DNA from: Variimorphobacter saccharofermentans
GTDB lineage: Bacteria > Bacillota > Clostridia > Lachnospirales > Lachnospiraceae
DNA length: 64,000 nt
Assembly (NCBI RefSeq): GCF_014174405.1
Contig: NZ_JACEGA010000001.1
Coordinates: forward strand, 1,703,001 to 1,767,000
Direction: 5' to 3'
The notes under the pieces were generated by a model, which saw nothing but the letters and a program-made list of their open reading frames with translations, ran no database searches and had not been told where the DNA came from. Made by a program: the position numbers and the translations under genes. Shown here in pieces: positions 27,973-37,396 of this stretch (position 1 is the first letter of the stretch; the number at the start of each line of letters is the position of its first letter).

Positions 27973-28749
27973 ATGGCTCTTTATAAGGTTGAGATATGCG
28001 GTGTAAATACATCTAAGCTGCCATTGTTGAAAAACAGTGAAAAGGAAGAATTGTTTCAAAGAATATTAAATGGGGATAAGGAAGCCAGAGAATTATATAT
28101 TAAAGGAAACCTTAGGCTGGTACTATCCATAATACAGCGTTTTTCCAACAGCAATGAAAATGTAGATGATTTGTTTCAAATTGGCTGTATAGGTTTAATG
28201 AAAGCAATTGATAATTTTGATATAACACAGAATGTAAAATTCTCTACCTATGCGGTCCCGATGATCATTGGCGAAATCCGAAGATATCTAAGGGATAACA
28301 ATGCTATCCGCGTCAGCAGATCACTACGGGATACTGCATATAAAGCAATTTATGCGAAGGAAGCATTGGTTAAAAAGAATGAGAAGGAACCAACCATAAG
28401 CGAGATTGCAGAAGAAATCGGAATCAGTAAAGAGGACATTGTCTATGCACTGGATGCCATACAAAGTCCTGTTTCCCTATATGATCCTGTGTATGTTGAG
28501 GGCGGAGATGCGCTTTATATCATGGATCAGGTGAGTGATAAAAAGAATAAGGAAGAAAACTGGATAGAAGAAATATCACTAAAAGAAGCGATGGATAAAC
28601 TATCCGCAAGGGAACATAATATTATTAAGCTTCGATTTTTTGAAGGGAAAACACAGATGGAGGTGGCTAAGGAAATCAATATATCCCAGGCACAGGTCAG
28701 TCGCCTTGAAAAATCAGCACTGAAGAATATGAAAAATTATCTGGTTTAA
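27973..28749 (+). CDS. sigG: RNA polymerase sporulation sigma factor SigG
   Basis: Late forespore sigma factor of 258 residues. The N-terminus KVEICGVNTSKLPLL is the characteristic SigG leader, recognised by anti-sigma factors such as CsfB/Gin and SpoIIAB. Region 2 (LRLVLSIIQRF, DLFQIGCIGLMKAIDNF, KFSTYAVPMIIGEIRRYLRDN), region 3 and the region 4 helix-turn-helix (MEVAKEINISQAQVSRLEKSALK) are intact. It follows sigE by 102 bp, giving the conserved spoIIGA-sigE-sigG order. Confidence 0.96.
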   Translation: MALYKVEICGVNTSKLPLLKNSEKEELFQRILNGDKEARELYIKGNLRLVLSIIQRFSNSNENVDDLFQIGCIGLMKAIDNFDITQNVKFSTYAVPMIIGEIRRYLRDNNAIRVSRSLRDTAYKAIYAKEALVKKNEKEPTISEIAEEIGISKEDIVYALDAIQSPVSLYDPVYVEGGDALYIMDQVSDKKNKEENWIEEISLKEAMDKLSAREHNIIKLRFFEGKTQMEVAKEINISQAQVSRLEKSALKNMKNYLV

Positions 28750-28863
28750 ATATATACTTTATTGAGAAGAACCGACAGGATGGGTGCATTCCGGGAGCAA
28801 GCTGGAGGCTTGAAAATCCAGAATGGAGCATTTGCACTTAGTTATTTATGTTACAGAGAAGAT

Positions 28864-29030
28864 GAAGAACCGACAGGATGTTAGCAGGAAATATATCCGC
28901 CGCGGAGCCGCTTGCGCTTAGTTGCACTTAGTAACGGTACGTAAGGCTCTAAAGTACAGAGCCTAAGTACCGACTAGTGCAAATACTCCGACTCTGGATA
29001 TATTTCCTGCACCCATTCTGTCGGTTCTTC
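28864..29030. repeat. Inner inverted repeat of the same complex
   Basis: The left arm 28864-28898 repeats GAAGAACCGACAGGATG and continues to AGGAAATATATCC. The right arm 28996-29030 is its reverse complement with a few mismatches. Together with the outer arms there are four copies of the GAAGAACCGACAG unit, two in each orientation. Between the arms, TTGCAC...TAGT also pairs with ACTAGTGCAA around hairpin A. Confidence 0.88.
28935..28972. repeat. Hairpin A at the centre of the palindrome
   Basis: CGGTAC-GTAAGGCTCT (28935-28950) pairs with AGAGCCTAAGTACCG (28958-28972) around a 7-base loop. It is the first of three related hairpins built on the core GGCTCT/AGAGCC. Confidence 0.88.
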
Positions 29031-29072
29031 GTCGGTACGTAAGGCTCTAAAAGACGGAGCCTAAGTACCGAC
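29031..29072. repeat. Hairpin B, second copy of the GGCTC hairpin
   Basis: GTCGGTAC...AAGGCTC pairs with GAGCCT...GTACCGAC (29031-29072). It begins immediately after the inner right arm (GGTTCTTC), the same junction as hairpin C. Confidence 0.88.
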
Positions 29073-29147
29073 GAATGCAAATGCTCCACTGGATTTTATT
29101 CCAGCCTCCAGCTTGCTCCCGGTATGCACCCATCCTGTCGGTTCTTC

Positions 29148-29190
29148 GTCGGCATATAAGGCTCTATAGACCAGAGCCTTATATGCCGAC
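29148..29190. repeat. Hairpin C, third copy with a perfect 18-bp stem
   Basis: GTCGGCATATAAGGCTCT pairs perfectly with AGAGCCTTATATGCCGAC around a 7-base loop. Compared with hairpins A and B, the outer stem has changed on both strands (GTAC to CATAT), i.e. compensatory change. It starts immediately after the outer right arm. A degenerate remnant of a fourth copy appears near 29255-29280. Confidence 0.88.
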
Positions 29191-29554
29191 AATCCATTAA
29201 TTATCATGAAGATGTATTATTACTTCTATCGGTTCAAGTGGATATTTGTTCTACGAACAGAGCTTAAGTACCGGCTAGTATATATGCTTATATATGTTCT
29301 GTTTTAGATATATCAAGCCTTTGAATGGTATACATCTTTTTGGTTGAATTATATCGATATAGAGAGTGTTTAGTGCTACTACCATTAACTTGATTCAGTC
29401 ATGGTAATTCATAGATAAGTATCGTATAATTGAGAAAATAGATTTCATCACCTGAGATATTTATGTGATGGAGCGGGATTGTGGAATGGTTTGTAATAGT
29501 GATGTATGTAGTTATGTATTGTGGATATGAAAGAAAGGTAAGGTGGTTATTGGT
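29191..29554 (+). other. Gene-free leader of acnA
   Basis: No ORF. Small stems are visible: AAGATGTAT (about 29208) with ATACATCTT (about 29329), TACCAT/ATGGTA (about 29380-29405) and CATCAC/GTGATG (about 29446-29469). A TATAAT at 29425-29430 is a candidate -10 without a clear -35. I see no good CodY or CcpC site. Confidence 0.4.
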
Positions 29555-32248
29555 ATGAATGAGAATATGCAATCGAAAGCCAGAACAACATTATCGTTAG
29601 ATGGAAAGAGATATGTTTATTATTCGATAAAAACACTTGAGCAATGTGGATATCCAATTTCTGATTTACCCTTTACATTTAAGATTCTGCTAGAGTCTTT
29701 GTTAAGGCAATATGATGGATATACGATTACCGAGGAGCACATACGAAGCTTGGCGGATTGGACCAGACATAGGGATTCAATGTCTGAGATTCCATTTTTA
29801 CCGGCGCGGATTATTTTGCAGGATTTTACAGGGGTTCCGGCAGTCCTGGATTTGGCCTCCATGCGTGCAGCAATTCCGGAGGATCAGGTTGATAAGATTA
29901 ATCCGGAGGTATCTGTCGATCTGGTAATAGACCACTCCGTTCAGGTTGATTATTATGGATCTGCCAAAGCCTTGAAGGAAAATACGAGATTGGAATTTGA
30001 ACGAAATCGTGAGCGGTATCAATTCCTCAATTGGGCGAAAAATGCTTTTGATAATTTAAGTGTTGTACCACCCGAGACCGGCATTATTCATCAGGTGAAT
30101 CTGGAATATCTGGCGAAGGTAGTGATCTCAAAAACGGAGAACAATGAGACAACGCTCTATCCAGATACCTTATTTGGTACAGATTCTCATACTACGATGA
30201 TTAACGGTTTAGGAGTATTAGGCTGGGGGGTAGGTGGGATTGAGGCAGAAGCAGGGATGCTTGGACAACCCTCATATTTTCCGATTCCCGAGGTAATCGG
30301 TGTTAAGTTGACTGGTGAACTTCCGTCAGGAACTACTGCAACGGATCTGGCTCTTCATCTGACAATGCTGTTAAGAAAGAGAGGCGTAGTAGGAAAATTT
30401 GTGGAATTCTTTGGAGATGGGGTAAGAAAGCTGTCCTTGGCTGATCGAGCCACCATTGCCAATATGGCTCCTGAATATGGTGCTACCTGCGGTTATTTCC
30501 CGGTTGATGAGGAGACGCTGAATTACTTAAGGCTGACCGGGCGCAAACAACAGCATATCGATTTGGTATGGGCATATCTGAAAGAGAACATGATGTTCAA
30601 TGAATATCAAAAGGATGCAATCTATTCCGAAGTGATCCCGTTGGATCTGCGTACAGTTACCTGTTCCCTATCAGGTCCGAAGCGACCTCAGGATCTGATT
30701 CCATTGGGAGCGATGAAAGAGGAATTTGTAAAATCTGTTACGGCTCCTCAGGGAAATCAGGGACATGGATTGACTGATGAGGTGTTTCATAAAAAAGTTG
30801 AGGTAGTACTAAAGGACGGAAGACAAAGTACTTTAAGGACTGGTTCTATCGCAATAGCGTCCATTACCTCTTGTACCAATACCTCCAATCCTTCTGTAAT
30901 GATAGGAGCCGGCCTCCTGGCTAAGAAAGCGGTAGAAAAAGGACTGCAGATACCTGCACATGTGAAAACCTCCTTTGCTCCGGGATCGAGGGTCGTGACT
31001 GGATATCTTACGGCTTCCGGACTGCAGCCATATTTGAATCAGTTAGGATTTCAGATTGTGGGATACGGTTGTGCAACCTGTATAGGCAACTCTGGTCCAT
31101 TACTTCCTGAAATATCCAATGCTATCGCAGATAATGATTTGCTTGTAACCTCTGTACTATCGGGAAATCGGAATTTTGAAGGTCGAATCCATTCCCAAAT
31201 CAAGGCAAATTATCTGGCATCTCCACCGCTGGTAGTGGCCTATGCTTTAGCGGGAACGATGAACATCGATTTAGAAAAGGAGCCTATTGGGAAGGATAAG
31301 GATGGAAATGAGGTATATCTTCGCGATATATGGCCGGATTCTCATGAAATTGAAGCCGTTATGATGGGATATGTAAGACCGGAGATCTTTGAGAAAGAAT
31401 ATGATACCGTATATGAAAAGAACGTACTTTGGAATTCTATCTCTTCTGTGAAAGGAAAACTGTATCAATTTGATCAAGCCTCTACCTATATACAGAATCC
31501 GCCGTTCTTTGAAGAGTTAAGTAAAGAACCGGAAGCAATCAAACCACTTACCGGATTACGTGTATTGGCGAAGTTCGGTGATTCTATTACCACGGATCAT
31601 ATTTCCCCGGCAGGAGCAATCGGTAAAAACACACCGGCTGGTCAATATCTTCGTGAACATGGAGTGGAGGTAACTGACTTTAACACCTATGGTTCCAGAA
31701 GAGGGAATCATGAGGTGATGATGAGAGGAACCTTTGCCAATATCCGCATACGGAATCAGATTGCACCAGGAACCGAGGGAGGCTATACTACCTATTGGCC
31801 ATCCAATGAAGTGATGTCAATATATGATGCTTGTATGAAATATAAAGAACAGGGGATCGGTCTTGTTGTTCTTGCAGGTAAGGATTATGGTATGGGATCC
31901 TCAAGAGATTGGGCAGCAAAGGGTCCAAGCCTGCTTGGAGTAAAAGCTGTAATTGCTGAAAGCTATGAAAGAATTCATCGCTCTAATCTGGTTATGATGG
32001 GAGTATTACCTTTGCAGTTTATGGAAGGGCAAAATGCAGAAAGCCTGGAGCTGACTGGCTCAGAAACACTGGAGATTAGTCTGAAGGACAACATAAAACC
32101 ACGTGATATTGTCCAAGTGAAGGCGAATACATCTGATCATAAGGTGATTTCCTTCGAAGCAATCGTTCGATTTGATTCAGCAATTGATGTAGATTATTAT
32201 CGTCACGGTGGAATTCTTCCCATGGTACTTCGCAGTAAAATAAAATAA
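29555..32248 (+). CDS. acnA: Aconitate hydratase A
   Basis: 4Fe-4S enzyme interconverting citrate and isocitrate, 897 residues, the size of the AcnA/IRP type. Cluster ligands are C440 (TSCTNTSNP) and C506/C509 ([13 protein letters not shown]). [38 protein letters not shown], the swivel-domain [12 protein letters not shown] and [16 protein letters not shown] are all conserved. ATG 29555 follows AGGTGG by 8 bp. No citrate synthase or isocitrate dehydrogenase gene is adjacent. Confidence 0.96.
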   Translation: MNENMQSKARTTLSLDGKRYVYYSIKTLEQCGYPISDLPFTFKILLESLLRQYDGYTITEEHIRSLADWTRHRDSMSEIPFLPARIILQDFTGVPAVLDLASMRAAIPEDQVDKINPEVSVDLVIDHSVQVDYYGSAKALKENTRLEFERNRERYQFLNWAKNAFDNLSVVPPETGIIHQVNLEYLAKVVISKTENNETTLYPDTLFGTDSHTTMINGLGVLGWGVGGIEAEAGMLGQPSYFPIPEVIGVKLTGELPSGTTATDLALHLTMLLRKRGVVGKFVEFFGDGVRKLSLADRATIANMAPEYGATCGYFPVDEETLNYLRLTGRKQQHIDLVWAYLKENMMFNEYQKDAIYSEVIPLDLRTVTCSLSGPKRPQDLIPLGAMKEEFVKSVTAPQGNQGHGLTDEVFHKKVEVVLKDGRQSTLRTGSIAIASITSCTNTSNPSVMIGAGLLAKKAVEKGLQIPAHVKTSFAPGSRVVTGYLTASGLQPYLNQLGFQIVGYGCATCIGNSGPLLPEISNAIADNDLLVTSVLSGNRNFEGRIHSQIKANYLASPPLVVAYALAGTMNIDLEKEPIGKDKDGNEVYLRDIWPDSHEIEAVMMGYVRPEIFEKEYDTVYEKNVLWNSISSVKGKLYQFDQASTYIQNPPFFEELSKEPEAIKPLTGLRVLAKFGDSITTDHISPAGAIGKNTPAGQYLREHGVEVTDFNTYGSRRGNHEVMMRGTFANIRIRNQIAPGTEGGYTTYWPSNEVMSIYDACMKYKEQGIGLVVLAGKDYGMGSSRDWAAKGPSLLGVKAVIAESYERIHRSNLVMMGVLPLQFMEGQNAESLELTGSETLEISLKDNIKPRDIVQVKANTSDHKVISFEAIVRFDSAIDVDYYRHGGILPMVLRSKIK

Positions 32249-32254
32249 TAAGTT

Positions 32255-32490
32255 AAAAGGGCGGATGAAAATATAAGGGGATGTTTCATAATGTATCAGC
32301 GGGGATATTTACTTACCATAATACACTGTCGGAAGAACATGTTGCTGTATTTTGCATGGCGCAGGCGAAAATTAATGTTCGAATGAGACATGCAAAATCA
32401 GTAATATGTCCTTCCGTCTGTGTGTGAGGTAAGTAATTGTCCTCGCGAATGTATTATGAAACATCCCCTTATATTTTCATCCTCCCTTTT
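32255..32490. repeat. Long near-perfect palindrome (repeat family 2, full copy)
   Basis: GGATGAAAATATAAGGGG from 32263 is matched by its exact reverse complement ending at 32482, and pairing continues with few mismatches toward a centre near 32372. The arms are about 110 bp. They differ in a consistent way: ACCATAATACACTGTCGGAAG on the left, ACCTCACACACAGACGGAAG (reverse complement) on the right. It occupies the gap between convergent acnA and the ROK gene and could terminate both. No ORF. Confidence 0.9.
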
Positions 32491-32579
32491 TAATCTTCGG
32501 TCATATTAAGTGATAGAAGAGGAAAAAAAGTGATGGAAGAGGTAAATTTATCAACACCCTTCTACGCTTTTAATTACCG

Positions 32580-33458
32580 TTAGTGTTGTCTGTTGAATTC
32601 TAGCTTAGCAAGTTGTATACAGCCCATGATACCTTGGTTACCATCCAGGGAAGCAGGTACAATATATGTATCCATATCCTCTAATTGTGCTGTCTGTACA
32701 TAACCATTTAATAAATTAGCAACCTGAGAGCGTATCCACGGGAATAACTGCTCCTGGTGCATTACTCCGCCACCTAGAATAATTCTGTGGGGAGATAGAG
32801 TAAGAATAAAGTTAACTAAACCCTGAGCAATATAATATGCTTCCAGTTCCCACACTTCAGGCTGATCTTTTAGATCATAGGCCTTCTTATTCCATCGCTT
32901 TTCAATGGATGGACCGGAGGCTAATCCTTCAAAGCAATTAGAGTGATAAGGACATACCCCTCCAAAGTGATCCTCAGGATGTCTGCTAAGAAGAATATGA
33001 CCCGCTTCCGGATGCAGCATACCATGAAGTAGTTCGCCATTCATATAGACACCTACTCCAATACCGGTTCCTATCGTGATATAGATCCCGGATGGCACAT
33101 CTTTGAGACCACCCCAGGTGGCTTCTCCGAGAGCAGAAGCATTCACATCCGTATCAAAACCAACCGGTATGGATAGCGCATTCCTTAGGGTACCTGTAAT
33201 ATCGTAATTTCTCCAATCAAGCTTCGGAGTCGAGGTTATATAGCCATAGGTTTTCGATGCTCTGTCCAGATCGATTGGACCAAAAGAGCCGATGCCCAGG
33301 GCGGCAATCTCTTTTCCTCTAAAGTAAGTAATAATCTCATTCATTGTTTCTGCTGGAGCTCGTGTAGGAATCGATTTCTGATCAATAATTTCTCCATTTT
33401 CATTTCCGATTGCCAGTACCATTTTTGTTCCTCCGGCTTCCAATGCACCGAAAAACAT
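32580..33458 (-). CDS. ROK-family sugar kinase, probable fructokinase
   Basis: Cytoplasmic kinase of 292 residues. The N-terminal ALEAGGTKMVLAIG is the ATP-binding phosphate-1 motif. GIGSFGPIDL, FDTDVNASALGEATWGG and TIGTGIGVGVYMNG are typical. HPEAGHILLSRHPEDHFGGVCPYHSNCFEGLASGP has the spaced His/Cys zinc site of fructokinase-type ROK proteins rather than the CxCGxxGC of glucokinases. ATG 33458 is preferred (GGAGG 9 bases upstream); ATG 33464 is only 3 bases from it. It faces acnA and diverges from the beta-mannosidase gene. A comparable kinase lies in the B. subtilis glucomannan operon, so mannose or fructose is a plausible substrate. Confidence 0.88.
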   Translation of the reverse strand: MFFGALEAGGTKMVLAIGNENGEIIDQKSIPTRAPAETMNEIITYFRGKEIAALGIGSFGPIDLDRASKTYGYITSTPKLDWRNYDITGTLRNALSIPVGFDTDVNASALGEATWGGLKDVPSGIYITIGTGIGVGVYMNGELLHGMLHPEAGHILLSRHPEDHFGGVCPYHSNCFEGLASGPSIEKRWNKKAYDLKDQPEVWELEAYYIAQGLVNFILTLSPHRIILGGGVMHQEQLFPWIRSQVANLLNGYVQTAQLEDMDTYIVPASLDGNQGIMGCIQLAKLEFNRQH

Positions 33459-33800
33459 ATACATACACCTCCAAATAGCAATTAGTCATATATATTCTAT
33501 ATGATTTATTGAAAAAAATATAGTGCTAATTATATTATTAACATGAAAAAATCGCTGATTGTAAAATAAATTGAACTTAACAGGGAAAGCAGATACACCC
33601 CATTCATGTTCATTTTTATCCTCTTCTTTGACACAAAATTACTAGGGATTTGTCTGGAATAAAATCGTACATTGTGATATAATTTAGCTAGAAATTAGGT
33701 TATGGATAAAGTAATAAATTGTTAACAAATCATATGAGGTAGTGGTATTTTTTGGAGCCAAATAAGGCTCCCCCAATATATAACATAAGGAGAGAAGAGG
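33459..33800. other. Divergent intergenic region between ROK kinase and beta-mannosidase
   Basis: AT-rich, no ORF. TATAAT at 33678-33683 is a candidate -10 for the mannosidase, about 118 bp before its start; no -35 with normal spacing is convincing (TTGACA at 33628 is too far). I see no clear cre site. Confidence 0.35.
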
Positions 33801-36275
33801 ATGAAGCATCAAAAGCTTAATGGCAACTGGAAAATGAGAGAATTAAAAGAAAATAACTGGCTTGATGCAAATGTACCTGGTTCTGTAATGTCCACGCTAC
33901 TTGCCAATGATAAGGTCAGTGATCCGTTCTGGCGTACCAATGAATATGAGGCCAGAGAACTCTTTCGTAAGGATTATGAATTTGAACGAACTTTCATAAT
34001 TGAGGAGGATTTATATGAAAATGATCACATAGAGCTGGTTTGCTATGGTCTTGATACACTGGCTGAGATCTATGTGAATGATATTCTTTTATCCAAAACT
34101 AATAATATGCATCGTACTTGGAGATTTGAGTGTAAACCATTACTTCAGTCCGGTGAAAATCAGATTAGAATAATCTTTCGATCCCCAATTAATTATATTG
34201 AAAGCTATGTGCCAGAGGAAGATAAGAAGATACACTTTGTTTCCAGTGGTTCCATGAAAGGAAACCAGTATATCAGAAAGGCTCATTGCATGTTCGGCTG
34301 GGATTGGGGGGCACAAATCCCTGATGCCGGAATATGGCGTGATATTGAGCTGGTTGGATATACCGACGGTAAGATTGAAGATGTGAATATCATACAGCAT
34401 CATCATGAGGGTGAGGTTAACATAGATATTCGGACAGAGCTACAGCTTTTAAAAGATAATCATTATAATCTGGAATATACATTGATCTCCCCGAATGGGA
34501 TTACTTCAAGCTATTGTCAGACTGCGATAAATGGATGCAATTCTTATATTATTGCAGTAGAACATCCGGAGTTATGGTGGCCAAATGGCTATGGGGAACA
34601 GCCCCTTTATCATTTATCAGTATCGGTAAAGAATAATGATAATATAATGGACAGCAAAGAATATACTATCGGACTGAGAACTCTAACAATTAGCCAGGAA
34701 AAGGACCAATGGGGTTCGGAGTTTGCTTTTAAAATTAACGGTGTGAAGATATTTGCAAAGGGCGCTGACTACATTCCGGAGGATACAATATACTCCAATA
34801 TTACCAAGGAACGTATCGAATACTTAATCGAATCCTGTGTTCGAGCAAATTATAACTGTTTACGTGTATGGGGCGGTGGTTACTATCCTTCCGATGATTT
34901 CTTTGATTTATGTGATCGGTATGGTCTGATTGTATGGCAGGATTTAATGTATGCTTGCAATGTATATGACTTGACGAAGGAATTTGAGGAGAACATCATT
35001 GAGGAGACTAAGGATAACGTAAGAAGAATTCGACATCATGCATGTCTTGGATTATGGTGTGGTAACAATGAGATTGAATCAGGCTGGTATATATGGCCCA
35101 GCTTAATGGATCATTCTGAAAAGCTGAAAGCAGATTATATTAAGCAATTTGAATATGTTTTACCGAGAACGGTAGAGGCTTTGGATAAAAGTACCTTTTT
35201 CTGGCCGTCATCCCCGTCCTCAGGAGGATGTTTTGATAATCCGGTAGATGAAAATCGTGGAGATACGCATTACTGGGATGTATGGCATGGACAATTGCCC
35301 TTTGAAGATTACCGAAATCATTATTTCCGTTTCTGCTCGGAGTTTGGTTTCCAATCCTTCCCTTCGATTAAAACCGTAAAGACCTTTACCGAGGAGTCAG
35401 ACCGCAATATATTCTCAGAGGTTATGGAGAGCCATCAAAAAAATACCGCAGCCAACGGAAAAATGCTGTATTACCTATCGGAGAATTTCCTATATCCAAA
35501 GGATTTTGAAAACTTATTATATGTCACGCAAATACTTCAGGGTAGTGCTATAAAATATGGTGTGGAGCACTGGAGAAGAAACAGGGGACGGTGCATGGGA
35601 GCATTATACTGGCAGCTAAATGACAGCTGGCCTGTTGCATCCTGGGCAAGCATCGATTATTATGGACGCTGGAAAGCGTTACATTATATGGCTAAGAGAT
35701 TCTATGCACCGGTTGCAGGAACTCTGTCAAGGACAGGTGAAGTTGTTGAGGCACATATCCTAAATGAAACATTATCGGATAAGAAGTGTAATGTAGAGGT
35801 TTCGTTAAAAACCATGGATTTTGAAGTCTTATGCAAGGATACCTATGAATTAGTGGTACCTGCTCTATCTGCAAGAAAGGTAGGAGAGAGGAACTATAGT
35901 GATTTCATCACCGGTATCAATAAGCAGGTCTATGTAGAGGCAGTATTTACAGACGAGGATGGATATCAAAGTACTGAGGTTGAAATCTTTGTACCCTTTA
36001 AGTACTTAGAATTGAAAAAGCCTGAGATTACCTGCCATGTAACTGAGAACGAGGATTGCTATGTGATTTCCTGTCAGGCTAAGAGTCTTGCATGCTTTGT
36101 GGAGTTGGATTTTGAAGAAAGCGATGGTATCTTTAGTGATAATTATTTCTATATCACGGGAAAAGAACCTGTTACAGTTGAGTTGAGGAAAACAGATATC
36201 CGTGGTGAAGGTTTTGCAGATGCCAGGGATTTAGAACAAAAACTTCAGATACGAAGCTTGCGTGACACATATTAA
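33801..36275 (+). CDS. Beta-mannosidase, glycoside hydrolase family 2
   Basis: Exo-enzyme releasing mannose from beta-1,4-manno-oligosaccharides, 824 residues, no signal peptide, so cytoplasmic. The N-terminal sugar-binding domain opens LNGNWKMRELKENNWLDANVPGSV, typical for the family. The catalytic barrel shows CLRVWGGGYYPSDDFFDLCD, LWCGNNE with acid/base E424, and FCSEFGFQSFP with nucleophile E514. The start has GGAGAG upstream. It pairs with the divergent ROK kinase in a likely mannoside utilisation module, but no transporter or GH26/GH130 gene is adjacent. Confidence 0.93.
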   Translation: MKHQKLNGNWKMRELKENNWLDANVPGSVMSTLLANDKVSDPFWRTNEYEARELFRKDYEFERTFIIEEDLYENDHIELVCYGLDTLAEIYVNDILLSKTNNMHRTWRFECKPLLQSGENQIRIIFRSPINYIESYVPEEDKKIHFVSSGSMKGNQYIRKAHCMFGWDWGAQIPDAGIWRDIELVGYTDGKIEDVNIIQHHHEGEVNIDIRTELQLLKDNHYNLEYTLISPNGITSSYCQTAINGCNSYIIAVEHPELWWPNGYGEQPLYHLSVSVKNNDNIMDSKEYTIGLRTLTISQEKDQWGSEFAFKINGVKIFAKGADYIPEDTIYSNITKERIEYLIESCVRANYNCLRVWGGGYYPSDDFFDLCDRYGLIVWQDLMYACNVYDLTKEFEENIIEETKDNVRRIRHHACLGLWCGNNEIESGWYIWPSLMDHSEKLKADYIKQFEYVLPRTVEALDKSTFFWPSSPSSGGCFDNPVDENRGDTHYWDVWHGQLPFEDYRNHYFRFCSEFGFQSFPSIKTVKTFTEESDRNIFSEVMESHQKNTAANGKMLYYLSENFLYPKDFENLLYVTQILQGSAIKYGVEHWRRNRGRCMGALYWQLNDSWPVASWASIDYYGRWKALHYMAKRFYAPVAGTLSRTGEVVEAHILNETLSDKKCNVEVSLKTMDFEVLCKDTYELVVPALSARKVGERNYSDFITGINKQVYVEAVFTDEDGYQSTEVEIFVPFKYLELKKPEITCHVTENEDCYVISCQAKSLACFVELDFEESDGIFSDNYFYITGKEPVTVELRKTDIRGEGFADARDLEQKLQIRSLRDTY

Positions 36276-36321
36276 ACAGTAATGTAAATATATGAATGGA
36301 ATATATTTAGATTAAATTGCC

Positions 36322-36394
36322 GGGACAATAACTTACCATAATGCACTGTTCGGAGATTGTACTTCCGTCTTAGTGTAAGGTGAGTTATTGTCCC
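36322..36394. repeat. Short copy of palindromic repeat family 2
   Basis: GGGACAATAACTTACC at 36322 pairs with GGTGAGTTATTGTCCC ending at 36394. It shares with the 32255-32490 element both the left-arm text (ACTTACCATAATGCACTG) and the distinct right-arm text (CTTCCGTCT), but lacks the central ~95 bp and the outer arms. It lies 46 bp after the beta-mannosidase stop. Confidence 0.85.
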
Positions 36395-36421
36395 TGTTAG
36401 TATAATATGTATTTAAGGTAA

Positions 36422-36480
36422 GTAAATCAGGTTATTAAGCCGATTCGGAATCCCGTGAGGAAGCTATAACCTGATTTTAC
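36422..36480 (+). terminator. Hairpin, probable terminator after the beta-mannosidase
   Basis: GTAAATCAGGTTAT (36422-36435) pairs with ATAACCTGATTTTAC (36466-36480) around a 30-base loop, followed by TTTTATAT. The U-run is weak. Confidence 0.5.
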
Positions 36481-36622
36481 TTTTATATATGTGATATATG
36501 TAGTTTAATACGAAATTTAGTTAGGATATGGAATTATGTATCAGAAATATAATAGCGGTTACAGGTGCTGAAATGAAGTATATTATGAATACAATATAAT
36601 AATCGAAACCTATGGATATGAT

Positions 36623-37387
36623 ATGAAAAAACTGATATGTGTAATGGTGATAGCAGTACTTGCAATAATAGGTTATGCTGTGAAAGAAAGACTTGATGTC
36701 ACTCAAGTGTCCTTTACGAATACGAGCAATGTAGCGGATCAAAAGATTAATAAAGAAGCGTATCATAAAAATGGAATAGATGCCAGTTATCCACAATTTG
36801 TAATATTGGGAGAGGATGACCCAGCTAAACAATGGAATCAAATCATGTATGATGATTTTCAGAAAATACTTCAGATTTATTCTCTTCCCCCTATCCCTGG
36901 CCCGACACCGTCAATGGGGGAAGAACCAACGGTTTTACATATTGATTATGAAGTAAAATTAAACAATGAGCATTTCATCAGTATTCTTTATCGTGCAGTA
37001 TTTAGAAGCCCATATGCCGCCCACCCGACAGAACTGGTCTATACAACGAATATTGATAAAGAAAAGTCAGAACGGGTTCGTCTACCTGATATCATTCAAA
37101 TTACTCCTGATTTTCCGACAAGCTTTCGGCATTGGAAGCTTGTCAGAAGGGAAGATACTATGATTGATTTGAATCCACTAATCATTGAGTATGTAAATGA
37201 GATTAAGAACGAAGATTTACTAAGGGGATTTCAGGACGCAGACCGGATAGAATCCGGCAATTCCTACGGCATTTACAGCTATCTGACTCCTTATGGGGTA
37301 GGGATAAGCATTTCACTACCTAATTTTCTTGGGGATCATGCAGAATTCGAGCAGGAGTATTCGGAAGTAGAGGGATTACTGCGTTAG
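36623..37387 (+). CDS. Exported or membrane-anchored protein of unknown function
   Basis: 254 residues. A short basic start and one hydrophobic segment (about 3-19) suggest an uncleaved anchor or signal peptide without a lipobox. The rest is polar and soluble. The pattern YPQFVILGEDDPAKQWNQIMYDDF near residue 60, a central beta-rich part, and LTPYGVGISISLP near the end recall the DUF4163/DUF3298 (RsiV-like) arrangement of secreted domains. That resemblance is by eye and not a firm assignment. It has only a weak ribosome site and stands alone between a repeat and two decayed genes. Confidence 0.6.
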   Translation: MKKLICVMVIAVLAIIGYAVKERLDVTQVSFTNTSNVADQKINKEAYHKNGIDASYPQFVILGEDDPAKQWNQIMYDDFQKILQIYSLPPIPGPTPSMGEEPTVLHIDYEVKLNNEHFISILYRAVFRSPYAAHPTELVYTTNIDKEKSERVRLPDIIQITPDFPTSFRHWKLVRREDTMIDLNPLIIEYVNEIKNEDLLRGFQDADRIESGNSYGIYSYLTPYGVGISISLPNFLGDHAEFEQEYSEVEGLLR

Positions 37388-37396
37388 GTAACATGC

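Larger units (their letters stand above)
28766..29147. repeat. Outer inverted repeat of a nested palindromic complex
   Basis: The left arm 28766-28836 starts GAAGAACCGACAGGATGGG. The right arm 29076-29147 is its near-perfect reverse complement, about 70 bp with a few mismatches and a short indel. The arms enclose a second inverted repeat and two hairpins. The complex sits between sigG and acnA and carries no ORF. Confidence 0.9.

Noticed and set aside
28766..29190. CRISPR array
   Set aside because: The repeats are inverted and nested, not regularly spaced direct repeats with unique spacers, and there are no cas genes.
29400..29470. CodY box upstream of acnA (AATTGAGAAAATA)
   Set aside because: It has about five mismatches to the 15-bp consensus, too weak to call.
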